Source: Flavivirga spongiicola (GTDB taxonomy: Bacteria; Bacteroidota; Bacteroidia; Flavobacteriales; Flavobacteriaceae). From it: DNA of 64,000 bases. A program made the translations under genes and the position numbers. The notes under the pieces are model-generated. The model was not told where the DNA came from and did not search any database. It saw only the letters and a program-made list of their open reading frames with translations. The stretch is from assembly GCF_030540825.1 (NCBI RefSeq), contig NZ_JAUOEO010000001.1, forward strand, positions 3,361,001 to 3,425,000, read 5' to 3'. Each line of letters starts with the position of its first letter. The first letter of the stretch is position 1. Of this stretch, positions 1 through 8,792 are shown piece by piece.

Positions 1-19
1 TCTAAAATGCTAACCAAAA

Positions 20-2296
20 ATGAAAACAATCCTACTTATATGTTTTCTGTGCACTATAAATCCGTCTTTTTCTCAGGATGATAAGCACACGATATTTCAG
101 ATAGACAGTTTGAATTCCGATGCTTTACGATTCTATGATAATAATGAGATAGTAAATGCGCTATCTACTATTAATAAATCTAAAAGGCTGTCAGAGTCCA
201 TTAATGATATTTACGGCAGTGCACTAGCTAATTTTATTCAAGGCCAAATTTATAGTTCTATGGAAGAGTATGATGCTGCCGAGAATAGATTTGTTACTTC
301 ACTTAAAAATTCATTAAAAATTGAAGATAATTACTTAATAGCAAGATCATATTTAAATTTAGGAAAGTTATGTAAAAGAAAGAAACCCATTAAACTGGTG
401 CATACTTACTTTGACCATGCTTTAAAGTATGTTTCAATTGGTAATGTTAAGGATCATAATAACCATGATAAACAACAAGATGTTCTGTTTGATATTCAAA
501 TTAGTTTGTGTCAAATATATTTAGAGGATAACTTAACGGAAAAAGCATTAATATATCTTTTAAGAGCAGAGGAAAATTTGAATGATTATGTGGCAGATTC
601 AAATGCTTATGCATATTTAAAGTATACTCAGGGATTATATTTCATTAAAAAAGAGTTGTTTAATAATGCGAATAAAAAATTCAATGAGGCATTGGCATTG
701 TTAGAAGGAAATAATCAAGGTAAAAGGCAACATCATAACTTACTTTTACTCAATGTCTATGAAAAATTAGCCTTGTCTTTTGAGAAACAAGATTTAGATA
801 AGCAGGCATATAATGCACTATTGAAATATAATAACTATATGCGTCAATATAGAGACGAAGCGCAATCTGAACGAAAATCTATTGCAAAATCAGAATTTCT
901 TATTGAAGATTATAAAAAAGATGCTCAAATAGCAAATACAGAACGAATACACCAAGTTGAAATTACTAATAAGGTAAAAAACTTAAATATTATCATTACG
1001 ATAGCTTTGGTTCTATTTCTTGTATCGCTAATCACAGTTTATAGGAGTTATATTTCTAAAAGAAAGTTGACTAATATTTTAAAAGATCAGAATGAACAAT
1101 TAGAAATTGCTCGAAATGAAGCTGTGAAATCATCAGAGTTGAAATCGAAATTTATATCAAATGTAACACACGAATTAAGGACACCTCTTTATGGTGTTGT
1201 TGGTGTGACCTCATTGCTTCTTGAAAATAGTGATTTAAGCAAAAGTGAGACTAAACTTATAAATTCACTAAAGTACTCTGGAGATTATTTGTTAAACCTT
1301 ATTAATGATATTTTACAAGTAAGTAAAATTGAATCACATAAAATAGAATTAAAAAATACTACGGTTAATTTAAAAACATTATTAAAGAATATTGTTGATT
1401 CTTTTGACTTTAGATTAAAAGAAACCAATAACAAAATTAATGTATTAATAGATGAAGGACTTCCACAATATATAAAATGTGATAATGTAAGACTGTCCCA
1501 AATTTTAATTAATTTAATCGGAAATAGTATAAAATTTACCGAAAGTGGACATATTAACCTTCGAGTAATAATGATAGATAATAATACAAAAGATGTTAGT
1601 GTACGCTTTGAAATTGAAGATAATGGTTGTGGAATTCCGAAGCATAAATTTGACACAGTTTTTGATAATTTTTCTCAATTAGATGAAAATAATAATATTA
1701 ACTACCAAGGTACAGGCTTAGGGCTTTCTATTACCAAAAATTTGGTTGAGTTATTTAAGAGCGAAATTGAACTAGAAAGTGAAGTAGGAGTTGGTAGTAA
1801 GTTTAGTTTCAACATCACTTTTGAAATAGATGAAGTAGAAAAAAATAAGCTAGAATCAAAAAATGAAGTTGAAGACAAATTGTTAAATAAAAGGTATAAG
1901 ATTCTTGTTGTAGAAGATAATAAGATAAATCAGGTTGTTACACAAAACTTATTAAAAAAGGCTAATTACGAATCTTTCGTTGTTAGTAATGGTTTAGAGG
2001 CATTAAATGCAGCTAAAAATAATAAGTTTGATCTTATTCTAATGGATATTAATATGCCGATAATGAATGGTAAAGAGGCAACCAATAACATCAGGAAATT
2101 TGATGTTAATATTCCTATTATAGCCTTAACAGCGTCTGATGTTGATAGTGTAAAAAGAGATTGTAATGGTATTGGTTTTAATGATATTATTTACAAACCA
2201 TTTGATACTTACGAGTTTTACCAAATCATTGAAACTAATATTCAATTTAGTAAATTAAAGTTGTCTAAAACTATAAAACCTCTACTAGCTGTATAA
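20..2296 (+). CDS. TPR-containing hybrid sensor histidine kinase/response regulator
   Basis: A one-protein phosphorelay of 758 residues. Residues 1-18 form a signal peptide, followed by a periplasmic TPR-like helical region (about 30-280), one membrane segment (about 320-342), a HisKA domain with phospho-acceptor His384 in the HELRTPL motif, a GHKL ATPase (N box NLIGNSIKF, G boxes DNGCGIP and GTGLGL) and a C-terminal receiver with phospho-acceptor Asp676 in LMDINMP. There is no DNA-binding output domain, so the phosphoryl group presumably moves on to another protein. The TPR sensor region suggests a protein or peptide ligand, which is inference. It is paralogous to the kinase at 23910-26153. 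Its stop codon abuts the palindromic element at 2296-2454. No partner response regulator lies beside it. Confidence 0.93.
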   Translation: MKTILLICFLCTINPSFSQDDKHTIFQIDSLNSDALRFYDNNEIVNALSTINKSKRLSESINDIYGSALANFIQGQIYSSMEEYDAAENRFVTSLKNSLKIEDNYLIARSYLNLGKLCKRKKPIKLVHTYFDHALKYVSIGNVKDHNNHDKQQDVLFDIQISLCQIYLEDNLTEKALIYLLRAEENLNDYVADSNAYAYLKYTQGLYFIKKELFNNANKKFNEALALLEGNNQGKRQHHNLLLLNVYEKLALSFEKQDLDKQAYNALLKYNNYMRQYRDEAQSERKSIAKSEFLIEDYKKDAQIANTERIHQVEITNKVKNLNIIITIALVLFLVSLITVYRSYISKRKLTNILKDQNEQLEIARNEAVKSSELKSKFISNVTHELRTPLYGVVGVTSLLLENSDLSKSETKLINSLKYSGDYLLNLINDILQVSKIESHKIELKNTTVNLKTLLKNIVDSFDFRLKETNNKINVLIDEGLPQYIKCDNVRLSQILINLIGNSIKFTESGHINLRVIMIDNNTKDVSVRFEIEDNGCGIPKHKFDTVFDNFSQLDENNNINYQGTGLGLSITKNLVELFKSEIELESEVGVGSKFSFNITFEIDEVEKNKLESKNEVEDKLLNKRYKILVVEDNKINQVVTQNLLKKANYESFVVSNGLEALNAAKNNKFDLILMDINMPIMNGKEATNNIRKFDVNIPIIALTASDVDSVKRDCNGIGFNDIIYKPFDTYEFYQIIETNIQFSKLKLSKTIKPLLAV

Positions 2297-2454
2297 TACC
2301 AAATAAACATTAAAACAAGCCTTTTTAATTTGTTTCTTGTTCATTTTTCACAATAAAATAAAACCGTAGTTAACGGCTATGTTTGGGTTTTATATATTTA
2401 TCTGAGTATGATATAATTCAAATTCTTTAAGGTTTGTTTTAAAATTTATTGGTC
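2296..2454 (-). repeat. ~159-bp imperfect palindromic element (copy D)
   Basis: The two ends are inverted copies of each other: ACCAAATAAACATTAAAAC on the left, and on the right the complement of ACCAATAAATTTTAAAAC. The centre, read on the minus strand, contains CATAGCCGTTAACTACGG, which matches the cores of the elements at 48195 and 54094. The element starts on the last base of the kinase stop codon. It could act as a terminator or a structured RNA, or be a miniature mobile repeat; the sequence does not decide. Confidence 0.6.
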
Positions 2455-2645
2455 TCAAATTTGGTTAAAACCATGTGCTTTAGTTCTTTTCGCTTTTAGC
2501 TTCTAAAAATTTTTCTACTACGAATTTTACAAATTGTCACAAATTCATTATCGTGAATTCTCAAATAATGTTCCACATTTCACGAAGCAGATTTTCAGTC
2601 TGTCAAATAAAGATAGGAGTGGTTTGGTTGATATATTATTGATTG
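2455..2645. other. Intergenic remainder without a recognisable gene
   Basis: An AT-rich stretch between the palindromic element and the end of the O-methyltransferase gene. It contains a GAATTC-centred sequence (around 2552-2562) but no open frame, hairpin terminator or promoter that I would defend. Confidence 0.4.
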
Positions 2646-3299
2646 TTATTTGACCTTTCTGCTAATAGTCAACCCATCTCTAATAGGTAAGACAACAGTT
2701 TCAACTCTATCATCGTTTTTTAAAAGTATGTTATATTCTAACAATGCTTTTGTAGCGGTATCATCGGGTTCTAATTCTACAAGTATTTTACCACTCCAAA
2801 GGACATTATCAGATAAAATAATGCCTCCGGGATTTAATTTATCAATAGCAATATTAAAATAATTGGGATAGTTTTCTTTATCGGCATCAATAAAAATCAA
2901 ATCGAAAGTTGTATCTAGGTTTGGAATAATTTCTAAAGCATTTCCCGTATGCTGAAAAATTTGATTTCCATAATTTGATTTATTAAAATACTTTCGTTGA
3001 AAGTCTGTTAATTCTTCATTTATATCAATAGTGTGCAATGCTCCAGAATCTTGTAAGCCTTCTGCTAAGCATAACGCTGAATAGCCAGTATAAGTCCCTA
3101 TTTCCAAAATATTTTTTGGATTCATTAGTTTAGAAATCATGCTTAAAACACGTCCTTGATAGTGCCCACTAAGCATACGTGGCTGCAATATTTTTTGATA
3201 GGTTTCTCTGCTAAGTTGCTGTAATAATTCTGGTTCGTTTTCAGAATGTTTTACAACATAATCATCTAATTCTTCAGGTATAAAATGCATAATATTCAT
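2646..3299 (-). CDS. Class I SAM-dependent O-methyltransferase
   Basis: A 217-residue protein of the caffeoyl-CoA/catechol O-methyltransferase family, which moves a methyl group from SAM to a phenolic or catechol-type hydroxyl using a divalent metal. Visible motifs are the SAM-binding ILEIGTYTGYSALCLA (about 64-79), the acidic loop IDINEE (about 92), the metal and SAM region FDLIFIDADKENYPNYF (about 132-148) and LSDNVLWSG (about 164). The length is normal for the family. The start overlaps the stop of the upstream peptide-transporter gene by one base (TAATG), so the two are probably translationally coupled. The substrate cannot be told from sequence. Confidence 0.93.
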   Translation of the reverse strand: MNIMHFIPEELDDYVVKHSENEPELLQQLSRETYQKILQPRMLSGHYQGRVLSMISKLMNPKNILEIGTYTGYSALCLAEGLQDSGALHTIDINEELTDFQRKYFNKSNYGNQIFQHTGNALEIIPNLDTTFDLIFIDADKENYPNYFNIAIDKLNPGGIILSDNVLWSGKILVELEPDDTATKALLEYNILLKNDDRVETVVLPIRDGLTISRKVK

Positions 3300-4843
3300 T
3301 AATGAACACCAGACATCATATTTTTAATTACTGGTGAAATTAGTAGTGCAAATATACCAACAATCACGCTAATGAAACCAAAGCTTGTGTATACGGATAC
3401 ATATGAATACAATTGTTGGAAATCTTCACTATTCTGTATAGCGATTTCTGATGTAATACCTGTAGTAAACTCTACAATCTCTCCTAATATTCCTTTTGTA
3501 AAAACATTAGTTTCTCCTTGGGTTATTGTAGTAAGTTTTGCAATTTTCCCAGCGAAAAAGTGGCCGTAAAAATTGGCTGAAAACCAAACCCCCATAATAA
3601 AGGCTACATATTTTAAAGGAGACAATTCGGTCATTTTTGAAAGCCCGATAGGAGATAAGAATAATTCACCTATGGTTAATACCATATAGCCCATGATTAA
3701 ATATAGCATAGATGTTTTAGCAAATTCATCAACACTATGTGCAGATAAAGCAAATATAATAAAACCTAAACCTAAAAAAACGAGTCCTAATCCAAACTTA
3801 ATAGCCGAATTAGGATTCTTTTTACGTTTGTTTAAATACGTCCATAATATTGAAAATGGAATAGCAAATAGTATTATAAATCCAGCATTAATACTATTTG
3901 TACCGGCTGCATCCATTCCAACCAAGTTTACATTTCTATCTGCAAAGAGCGTTAAAGAACTTCCAGCTTGTTCAAAAATGGCTGAGAATAAAGCATATAA
4001 TAGGGTAAAATATATGGCTATTAGCAAGCGTTTTTTTTCTTTAATACTTACTCTGGACAAAATATAAATAACGTAGATCATTAAGAAGGCAGTGACAATC
4101 CAAACAAGATAGTGTTCAAATTCATGATAATTAATAATCAATGCAAAAAAGGGAACAGCTAAAAAAGCACTTAAGGTTATTAGAGTTCCCTTAGAGATAC
4201 CAAAATGCTTTTTATTATATGTGTTTTCATTAGGAACTAGGCCTTTATCTCCAAATACATTATTTTTAAGACCTCTATTAAAAAAAAATAGACCAGTAAC
4301 CATTCCTATTCCAGCTAATACAAAACCATAATGCCACCCGTATGCTGCGGCTACCCATGCGCACATAAGGGGAGCAAGGGCAGCTCCTAAATTGATGCCT
4401 AAATAAAAAATAGTAAACCCAGAATCTCTTCTGGTATCTTCTTGTTCATACAAATCACCAACAAAAGATGAAATGTTTGGTTTGAAAAAGCCATTTCCAA
4501 CTATAATGAGACCCAGTGAACCATAAAAGAAAAAAGGATGTTCAAAAGTTAAAAAGAAATGGCCCAAAGCCATTAAAACACCTCCTAGTAAAATAGCCTT
4601 TCTAAAACCAAGAATTTTATCTGCTAAAATTCCTCCAATCATGGGGGTGACATAAACTAAAGACATATATGCTGCATACACACCAAAAGCCATATCATCT
4701 GTGAATAATAATTGTTTGGTCATATAAAGAACTAAAAGTGCACGCATTCCATAAAACGAAAAACGTTCCCATAGTTCTGCAAAAAATAAGTAGATTAATC
4801 CTTTTGGATGCCCAAATGCTTCATTAGATTTTAGAGTATTCAC
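3299..4843 (-). CDS. POT/PTR2-family proton-dependent oligopeptide transporter
   Basis: A 514-residue inner-membrane MFS protein that imports di- and tripeptides with protons. It has about 12-14 hydrophobic segments. Family signatures are the loop GGILADKILGFRKAILLGG (about 71-89), FFKPNISSFVGDLYE (about 123-137) and FYLGINLGAALAPL (about 146-159), which corresponds to the PTR2 signature. The canonical N-terminal ExxER proton-coupling motif is seen as AELWERFSFYGMRALL near residue 22-37. It is the first gene of a two-gene unit with the O-methyltransferase. The start is a clear ATG followed by a short hydrophilic stretch before helix 1. Confidence 0.95.
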   Translation of the reverse strand: MNTLKSNEAFGHPKGLIYLFFAELWERFSFYGMRALLVLYMTKQLLFTDDMAFGVYAAYMSLVYVTPMIGGILADKILGFRKAILLGGVLMALGHFFLTFEHPFFFYGSLGLIIVGNGFFKPNISSFVGDLYEQEDTRRDSGFTIFYLGINLGAALAPLMCAWVAAAYGWHYGFVLAGIGMVTGLFFFNRGLKNNVFGDKGLVPNENTYNKKHFGISKGTLITLSAFLAVPFFALIINYHEFEHYLVWIVTAFLMIYVIYILSRVSIKEKKRLLIAIYFTLLYALFSAIFEQAGSSLTLFADRNVNLVGMDAAGTNSINAGFIILFAIPFSILWTYLNKRKKNPNSAIKFGLGLVFLGLGFIIFALSAHSVDEFAKTSMLYLIMGYMVLTIGELFLSPIGLSKMTELSPLKYVAFIMGVWFSANFYGHFFAGKIAKLTTITQGETNVFTKGILGEIVEFTTGITSEIAIQNSEDFQQLYSYVSVYTSFGFISVIVGIFALLISPVIKNMMSGVH

Positions 4844-4960
4844 CTATTCTGTATTTTGATTGATTGGCAAATTATTTATTAGAAGCCTTAATACAGTATG
4901 ATGTTATAATTTATAGCAAATTATAATTGATTGTGCTTAATTGTAATTGAACTTTTATAC

Positions 4961-5009
4961 CAATTACGATTGATGATTGATGATTTACGATTGGCGATTG
5001 GTAATTGAG
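4961..5009. repeat. Degenerate 7-bp tandem array (GATTNNN type)
   Basis: Seven consecutive heptamers are readable: CAATTAC, GATTGAT, GATTGAT, GATTTAC, GATTGGC, GATTGGT, AATTGAG. A second short 7-bp-spaced stretch (TTAGAAG, TTAAGGG, TTCAGGG types) follows at about 5058-5090. The array lies downstream of the 7-TM gene and upstream of the peptide transporter. A small open frame across it (4911-5123) is an artefact of the repeat. Confidence 0.6.
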
Positions 5010-5110
5010 GGACGAAGACGGAAGAACGAAAAAACAAAGAGAATAGAGCCAAAGGCTAGAAGTTAAATGGTTAGAAGTTAAGGGTTCAGGGCTAAAAATC
5101 AACAACCAAT

Positions 5111-6253
5111 TTATAAGTTGCAAAGTGCTTTGTAATAGGCATTTTCAGGAGTTTTACAGAATTCTTCACAAAGTGTTGCGTCTATGGTAATATTATCAGG
5201 AATAACTCTTAATCTGTATTTCCCTTCCCCAATGAAGGTGAATAAATCTCGCCGTTCTAATAATTGTGTGGTGTCTAATTGTAAAATAGTATTAATATTT
5301 TCAAAAATTCGTGTTAAGTAAGTTTGGTTTTTAATTTCTCCACCTAAATTAACTACCATACTTTGTGAATGACCTTCTCCATATTTTCTCCTAAGAGCAA
5401 ACTTTAATAGGTTTTTATATTGCGTTGTTTTAGAACGAAAATCAATGGTTTGGTCAAAAACACCTTTAGTAGGGATACTTATTTTTACTAAACTCCAATC
5501 CATAAAGTTAATAGTCATTTCATTTGGTTTTGGCATATTCGCCAAACGGATCACCCAGGTAGTTGCTAATACTAGAAATATAGAGATAAGCGAGGTTTTT
5601 GAAATGATTTTAATGAAGTTGTTGCTAAAATCATTTCCGTAATTAACGAATACATTAGAGATTTGAGAAATGAAAATTAATATAATTACAAGAATTGAGA
5701 TGCCACCTACAATTTTTAAACCTCTATGTGAAAATGTCCTGTAAAAGGAAATGCTCAATAGGTAACATAAAAAACCTGTTAACAATAAGTCGGGTATACC
5801 ACTTAGTTTTACCCCATTCATGATATCATTTTTTCCAAGAAAATAGGATAGAAAAAAAGTAATAATTGAAGTAATGATGATTACTATTAAAATGACATTA
5901 ATATTTTTTTTGTTATTATAAATAAATTGAGGGGCATAATAAAAATAGAATAATGCCAATAACAGAAACATATTATTCACAATTGAGAAAATATCAATTC
6001 CTAATCGATAACCATTAGTATGTTCCAAAGAGAGCCTGTGTGTGGCATAAGACCAGATTCCAGAAAATACCCAAATAAACGTCGCAAGACTTAGATAGAG
6101 CAATCCCTTATCTACACGTTTTTGTGAGTCATTTTCTTCGAGAATTTGTTTAAAACGTTGTCTTATATTGAACCAAATTGCAATTAATAAAATAGCACCT
6201 ACAAACGAAATAAATATATGGGAAAGGATAAAAAACTCTGAGACTTCGGTCAT
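5111..6253 (-). CDS. Seven-TM membrane protein of unknown function, last gene of the kynurenine cluster
   Basis: I do not recognise this family. The 380-residue protein has seven predicted membrane segments (about 6-27, 51-70, 84-108, 119-139, 156-174, 181-203, 212-236), then a soluble C-terminal domain of about 140 residues with no kinase, cyclase or HTH motif. That layout (7TM plus a cytosolic tail) resembles bacterial 7TM receptors more than transporters, but this is inference. It starts one base after the stop of the ACMS decarboxylase gene, so it is almost certainly cotranscribed with the kynurenine genes. It could sense or carry an aromatic amino acid or pathway intermediate, or simply be an operon passenger. 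Confidence 0.85.
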   Translation of the reverse strand: MTEVSEFFILSHIFISFVGAILLIAIWFNIRQRFKQILEENDSQKRVDKGLLYLSLATFIWVFSGIWSYATHRLSLEHTNGYRLGIDIFSIVNNMFLLLALFYFYYAPQFIYNNKKNINVILIVIIITSIITFFLSYFLGKNDIMNGVKLSGIPDLLLTGFLCYLLSISFYRTFSHRGLKIVGGISILVIILIFISQISNVFVNYGNDFSNNFIKIISKTSLISIFLVLATTWVIRLANMPKPNEMTINFMDWSLVKISIPTKGVFDQTIDFRSKTTQYKNLLKFALRRKYGEGHSQSMVVNLGGEIKNQTYLTRIFENINTILQLDTTQLLERRDLFTFIGEGKYRLRVIPDNITIDATLCEEFCKTPENAYYKALCNL

Positions 6254-6254
6254 T

Positions 6255-7340
6255 TTAATTAGCTAGAATTCTATTTACTAATTCTTGTTTCGCAGTATCA
6301 TTATCACCAAATAACCAACGTAATACATTATCCTCCCATATGTCATCATATTGTTTTTCATTGATTACATGTTTCTCTATGGCTAAGTCTAATAGCTTTC
6401 CGGGATAAGAAGATTGCGCATCGCTTTCCATTTCACCTAAAGGGTAGGGGTCATCTAATCCCATAATAACTTGATTGCTACCTTGACGATCTATCATGAG
6501 TTTTAACGAATCGGTATCATGCACTAAGGTGTCAAAATAAATATTAGGATGTCCAACAGCTTTTCTCGGGTGGTGTTTTCCTTTAAATAAGTCCGGTCTA
6601 CCATCAAAACCTTGAATACGCCTTCCTAAATTCATTTGAGCTAATTGCCCACCATGAGCAAAACAAGTTCTTATATTAGGAAAACGTTCTTGCATGCCAT
6701 TTAATGTGTAAAAATGATAAGCATCCCCACATTGTGCCAGCATCCATATTAAATGAAATCGCCATGAGGAATTTTCTAAATTTATCATTTTGTCACCGTC
6801 GTAAGGATGTATTTCAATGGCTAATTTATACTTATTAGCCAATTCAAAAATAGCATCATTTTCTTTATCAAAAACAGAGCGCCATTGGCCAATAGAATCC
6901 ATAAAATGTGTTGGTAAACAAAGCACTTTCATATCTAATTGCTCAACACAACGTTCAATTTCATATAGAGCACCATGTATAAACCCTGGATGGACAACAA
7001 AACCACAGGTAAACTTATTAGGGTGGTCATGCTGTACTTTTGCATTGAAGTCGTTTTGAAAACGGAGTGCTTTTTTCATTTCTTCTAAACGTAATCCATT
7101 GCCATAAAGTTGTGATAGGTTTAAAACAACCGCATGATCTAATTTGTTGCGTTCCATCCATTCTAATTTTTCATTTAAAAAGAAACTAGAATCAGTTACA
7201 GGTCTTCTCCATCCTTTTTGAAGCATGTATTTGCGTTCATCATCTACCCAAAAAATTTCTTTTTCTTTCATGAATTGTGGAATATCCTCAGGATAAGGAA
7301 GTAAATGCGAATGCCCATTAATGCGAAGTTTACGTGCCAT
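6255..7340 (-). CDS. nbaD: 2-amino-3-carboxymuconate-6-semialdehyde decarboxylase (ACMSD)
   Basis: An amidohydrolase-family (TIM-barrel, Zn) enzyme that decarboxylates ACMS, the ring-opened product of 3-hydroxyanthranilate, to 2-aminomuconate semialdehyde. This steers flux away from quinolinate. The 361 residues show the N-terminal metal motif HSH (His10, His12 in INGHSHLLP), the strand-5 region CGFVVHPGF, the strand-6 CFAHGGQ and the catalytic Asp region MGLDDPYPLGE. Length and motifs fit ACMSD rather than other amidohydrolase-2 members. The dioxygenase making its substrate is the gene just upstream (nine-base gap). The symbol follows the Pseudomonas nba nomenclature. Confidence 0.93.
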   Translation of the reverse strand: MARKLRINGHSHLLPYPEDIPQFMKEKEIFWVDDERKYMLQKGWRRPVTDSSFFLNEKLEWMERNKLDHAVVLNLSQLYGNGLRLEEMKKALRFQNDFNAKVQHDHPNKFTCGFVVHPGFIHGALYEIERCVEQLDMKVLCLPTHFMDSIGQWRSVFDKENDAIFELANKYKLAIEIHPYDGDKMINLENSSWRFHLIWMLAQCGDAYHFYTLNGMQERFPNIRTCFAHGGQLAQMNLGRRIQGFDGRPDLFKGKHHPRKAVGHPNIYFDTLVHDTDSLKLMIDRQGSNQVIMGLDDPYPLGEMESDAQSSYPGKLLDLAIEKHVINEKQYDDIWEDNVLRWLFGDNDTAKQELVNRILAN

Positions 7341-7349
7341 ATTTCTTAT

Positions 7350-7874
7350 TTAAACTTTTTTAGGAGCTTCCATTTTTGTACCACACTCATTACAAGTACA
7401 TTTTTTTTCACTTGAGTAGTATTTGTCGAAAATCTTGGGCATATCTGTTTCTATATTATCGAGCTTAAACTTCTTTCTATATAATAAATTATTGCAATTT
7501 TCACAATACCACTCTAAGGCATCTTTCATTTTTTTTGAGCGTGGATACTCAATAACTAAGCCAACAGTATTAGCTTTACGTTGTGGCGAATGCGGTACTT
7601 TTGGTGGTAATAAATAAATATCACCTTCCTTAATATGTACATCTTTAGGCGTATCGCCGTCTATAATTTTTAAAATCATATCGCCTTCAACTTGATAGAA
7701 AAATTCTGGAGTCTCGTTATAATGATAATCTTTTCTATTATTGGGACCACCAACAACCATGACGATAAAATCACCATCTTTCCAAACACATTTATTACCA
7801 ACAGGTGGTTTTAAAAGATGTCTATTTTCTTCGATCCAGGCTTTAAAATTTAAGGGAGAAACTAATTTATTCAT
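7350..7874 (-). CDS. nbaC: 3-hydroxyanthranilate 3,4-dioxygenase (bacterial, rubredoxin-like tail)
   Basis: A cupin-fold Fe(II) extradiol dioxygenase that opens 3-hydroxyanthranilate to ACMS. The catalytic iron ligands His51, Glu57 and His95 are at the positions described for the Cupriavidus enzyme (motifs KDYHYNETPEFFY and PPKVPHSPQR). The C-terminus carries two CxxC pairs (Cys124/127 and Cys161/164) that form the rubredoxin-like second iron site of bacterial forms. The 174-residue length is typical. It sits directly upstream of ACMSD, which uses its product. The ATG at 7874 is preceded by an inverted-repeat-rich 134-bp gap, so this gene may have its own promoter. Confidence 0.95.
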   Translation of the reverse strand: MNKLVSPLNFKAWIEENRHLLKPPVGNKCVWKDGDFIVMVVGGPNNRKDYHYNETPEFFYQVEGDMILKIIDGDTPKDVHIKEGDIYLLPPKVPHSPQRKANTVGLVIEYPRSKKMKDALEWYCENCNNLLYRKKFKLDNIETDMPKIFDKYYSSEKKCTCNECGTKMEAPKKV

Positions 7875-7876
7875 AG

Positions 7877-8007
7877 AAAGCCCCTCTTAATCTCCCTTGA
7901 GGGGAGAAACTCAAATCGGGTATTTGAGTTTTTGTTAAACATAGTATTTTATATAAAGATAATATATTCATATAATTTTCCCTTCCTCGGGAGGATTAGG
8001 GTGGGTT
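7877..8007. repeat. MITE-like inverted-repeat pair
   Basis: Two related C-rich blocks face each other: AAAGCCCCTCTTAATCTCCC at about 7877, and the complement of AAACCCACCCTAATCCTCCC ending at about 8007. They enclose about 70 bp of AT-rich sequence. The left block has its own hairpin (CTCCCTTGAGGGGAG). It splits the catabolic cluster between the SDR and dioxygenase genes. No gene is seen inside. Confidence 0.55.
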
Positions 8008-8008
8008 T

Positions 8009-8791
8009 TTACAAACTTTTCGTTCGTCCACCATCAACAGGAACGTTAATTCCATTAACATAGCTAGCAGCTTCACTTGTCAAAAAAGTAATAACACTTG
8101 CCATTTCTTCAGGTTTAGCAAAACGATTAGCTGGGGTATGACTTTTCATGATTTTGGTCATTTCTTCAATTGAAGTATCAACACTTTTTGCTTTAATTTC
8201 AATAATTTCCGTTAAACGTTCTGTTTCTGTGAAACCCGGTAGTACATTGTTTACGGTAATGCCAAAAGGTGCTACTTCATTAGATAAGGTTTTACTCCAA
8301 TTACCAACAGCACCTCTGGTAGTATTACTAACACCTAGACCTGGAATGGGTTCTTTAACAGAGGTAGAAATAACATTTATAATTCTTCCAAACCCTTCTT
8401 CCTTCATAAACGGAATAGTAGCTTGAGCTAGTACGTGATTGCATTTAAGGTGCTGTATAAAAGCATTTTCAAACTCTTCTAAACTAGCCGTTAAAATATT
8501 GCCACTTTTTGGACCGCCGGTATTATTAACAAGGATATGAAATCCATGATTTCTATCTATAAACTTGATGACCTTTTCTTGTAAATCTCTGGGATCTGAA
8601 AAATCTGCCACAATAAAACTATGGTTTCTGTGTTTAGGTAATTCTTCTAAAACAGCTTTAAGTTTATCTCTATTTCTAGCAACTAAAGTAACATTAACAC
8701 CTTCTTGGGCTAAAGCTATAGCCGTTGCTTTACCAATGCCTTGTGTGCTTCCACATACCAAAGCGTTTTTATTGTTTAAGTTTAAATTCAT
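8009..8791 (-). CDS. Atypical short-chain dehydrogenase/reductase-like protein
   Basis: A Rossmann-fold SDR of 260 residues with a nucleotide-binding loop (GSTQGIG, 14-20), NNTGG in place of the usual NNAG (about 89-93), the catalytic-region serines of ISTS (141-144) and a C-terminal VDGG. The usual catalytic YxxxK is replaced: Ser155 stands where Tyr is expected and Arg159 where Lys is expected. This matches the SDR subgroup described as BKR-like that lacks a perfect catalytic tetrad. It is encoded one base after the acetyltransferase and inside the kynurenine cluster. It may work on an aminomuconate or oxalocrotonate intermediate by unusual chemistry, or bind without catalysis; the role is unknown. 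Confidence 0.9.
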   Translation of the reverse strand: MNLNLNNKNALVCGSTQGIGKATAIALAQEGVNVTLVARNRDKLKAVLEELPKHRNHSFIVADFSDPRDLQEKVIKFIDRNHGFHILVNNTGGPKSGNILTASLEEFENAFIQHLKCNHVLAQATIPFMKEEGFGRIINVISTSVKEPIPGLGVSNTTRGAVGNWSKTLSNEVAPFGITVNNVLPGFTETERLTEIIEIKAKSVDTSIEEMTKIMKSHTPANRFAKPEEMASVITFLTSEAASYVNGINVPVDGGRTKSL

Positions 8792-8792
8792 A

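Noticed and set aside
1285..1656. Open frame of 123 codons antisense to the first hybrid kinase
   Set aside because: It lies entirely within the kinase-domain coding region, has no recognisable motif and is an antisense shadow of AT-rich codons.
4911..5123. Open frame of 70 codons downstream of the 7-TM gene
   Set aside because: Its sequence (YQSPIVNHQSSIVI) is just translation of the heptamer repeat and overlaps the 7-TM gene end.
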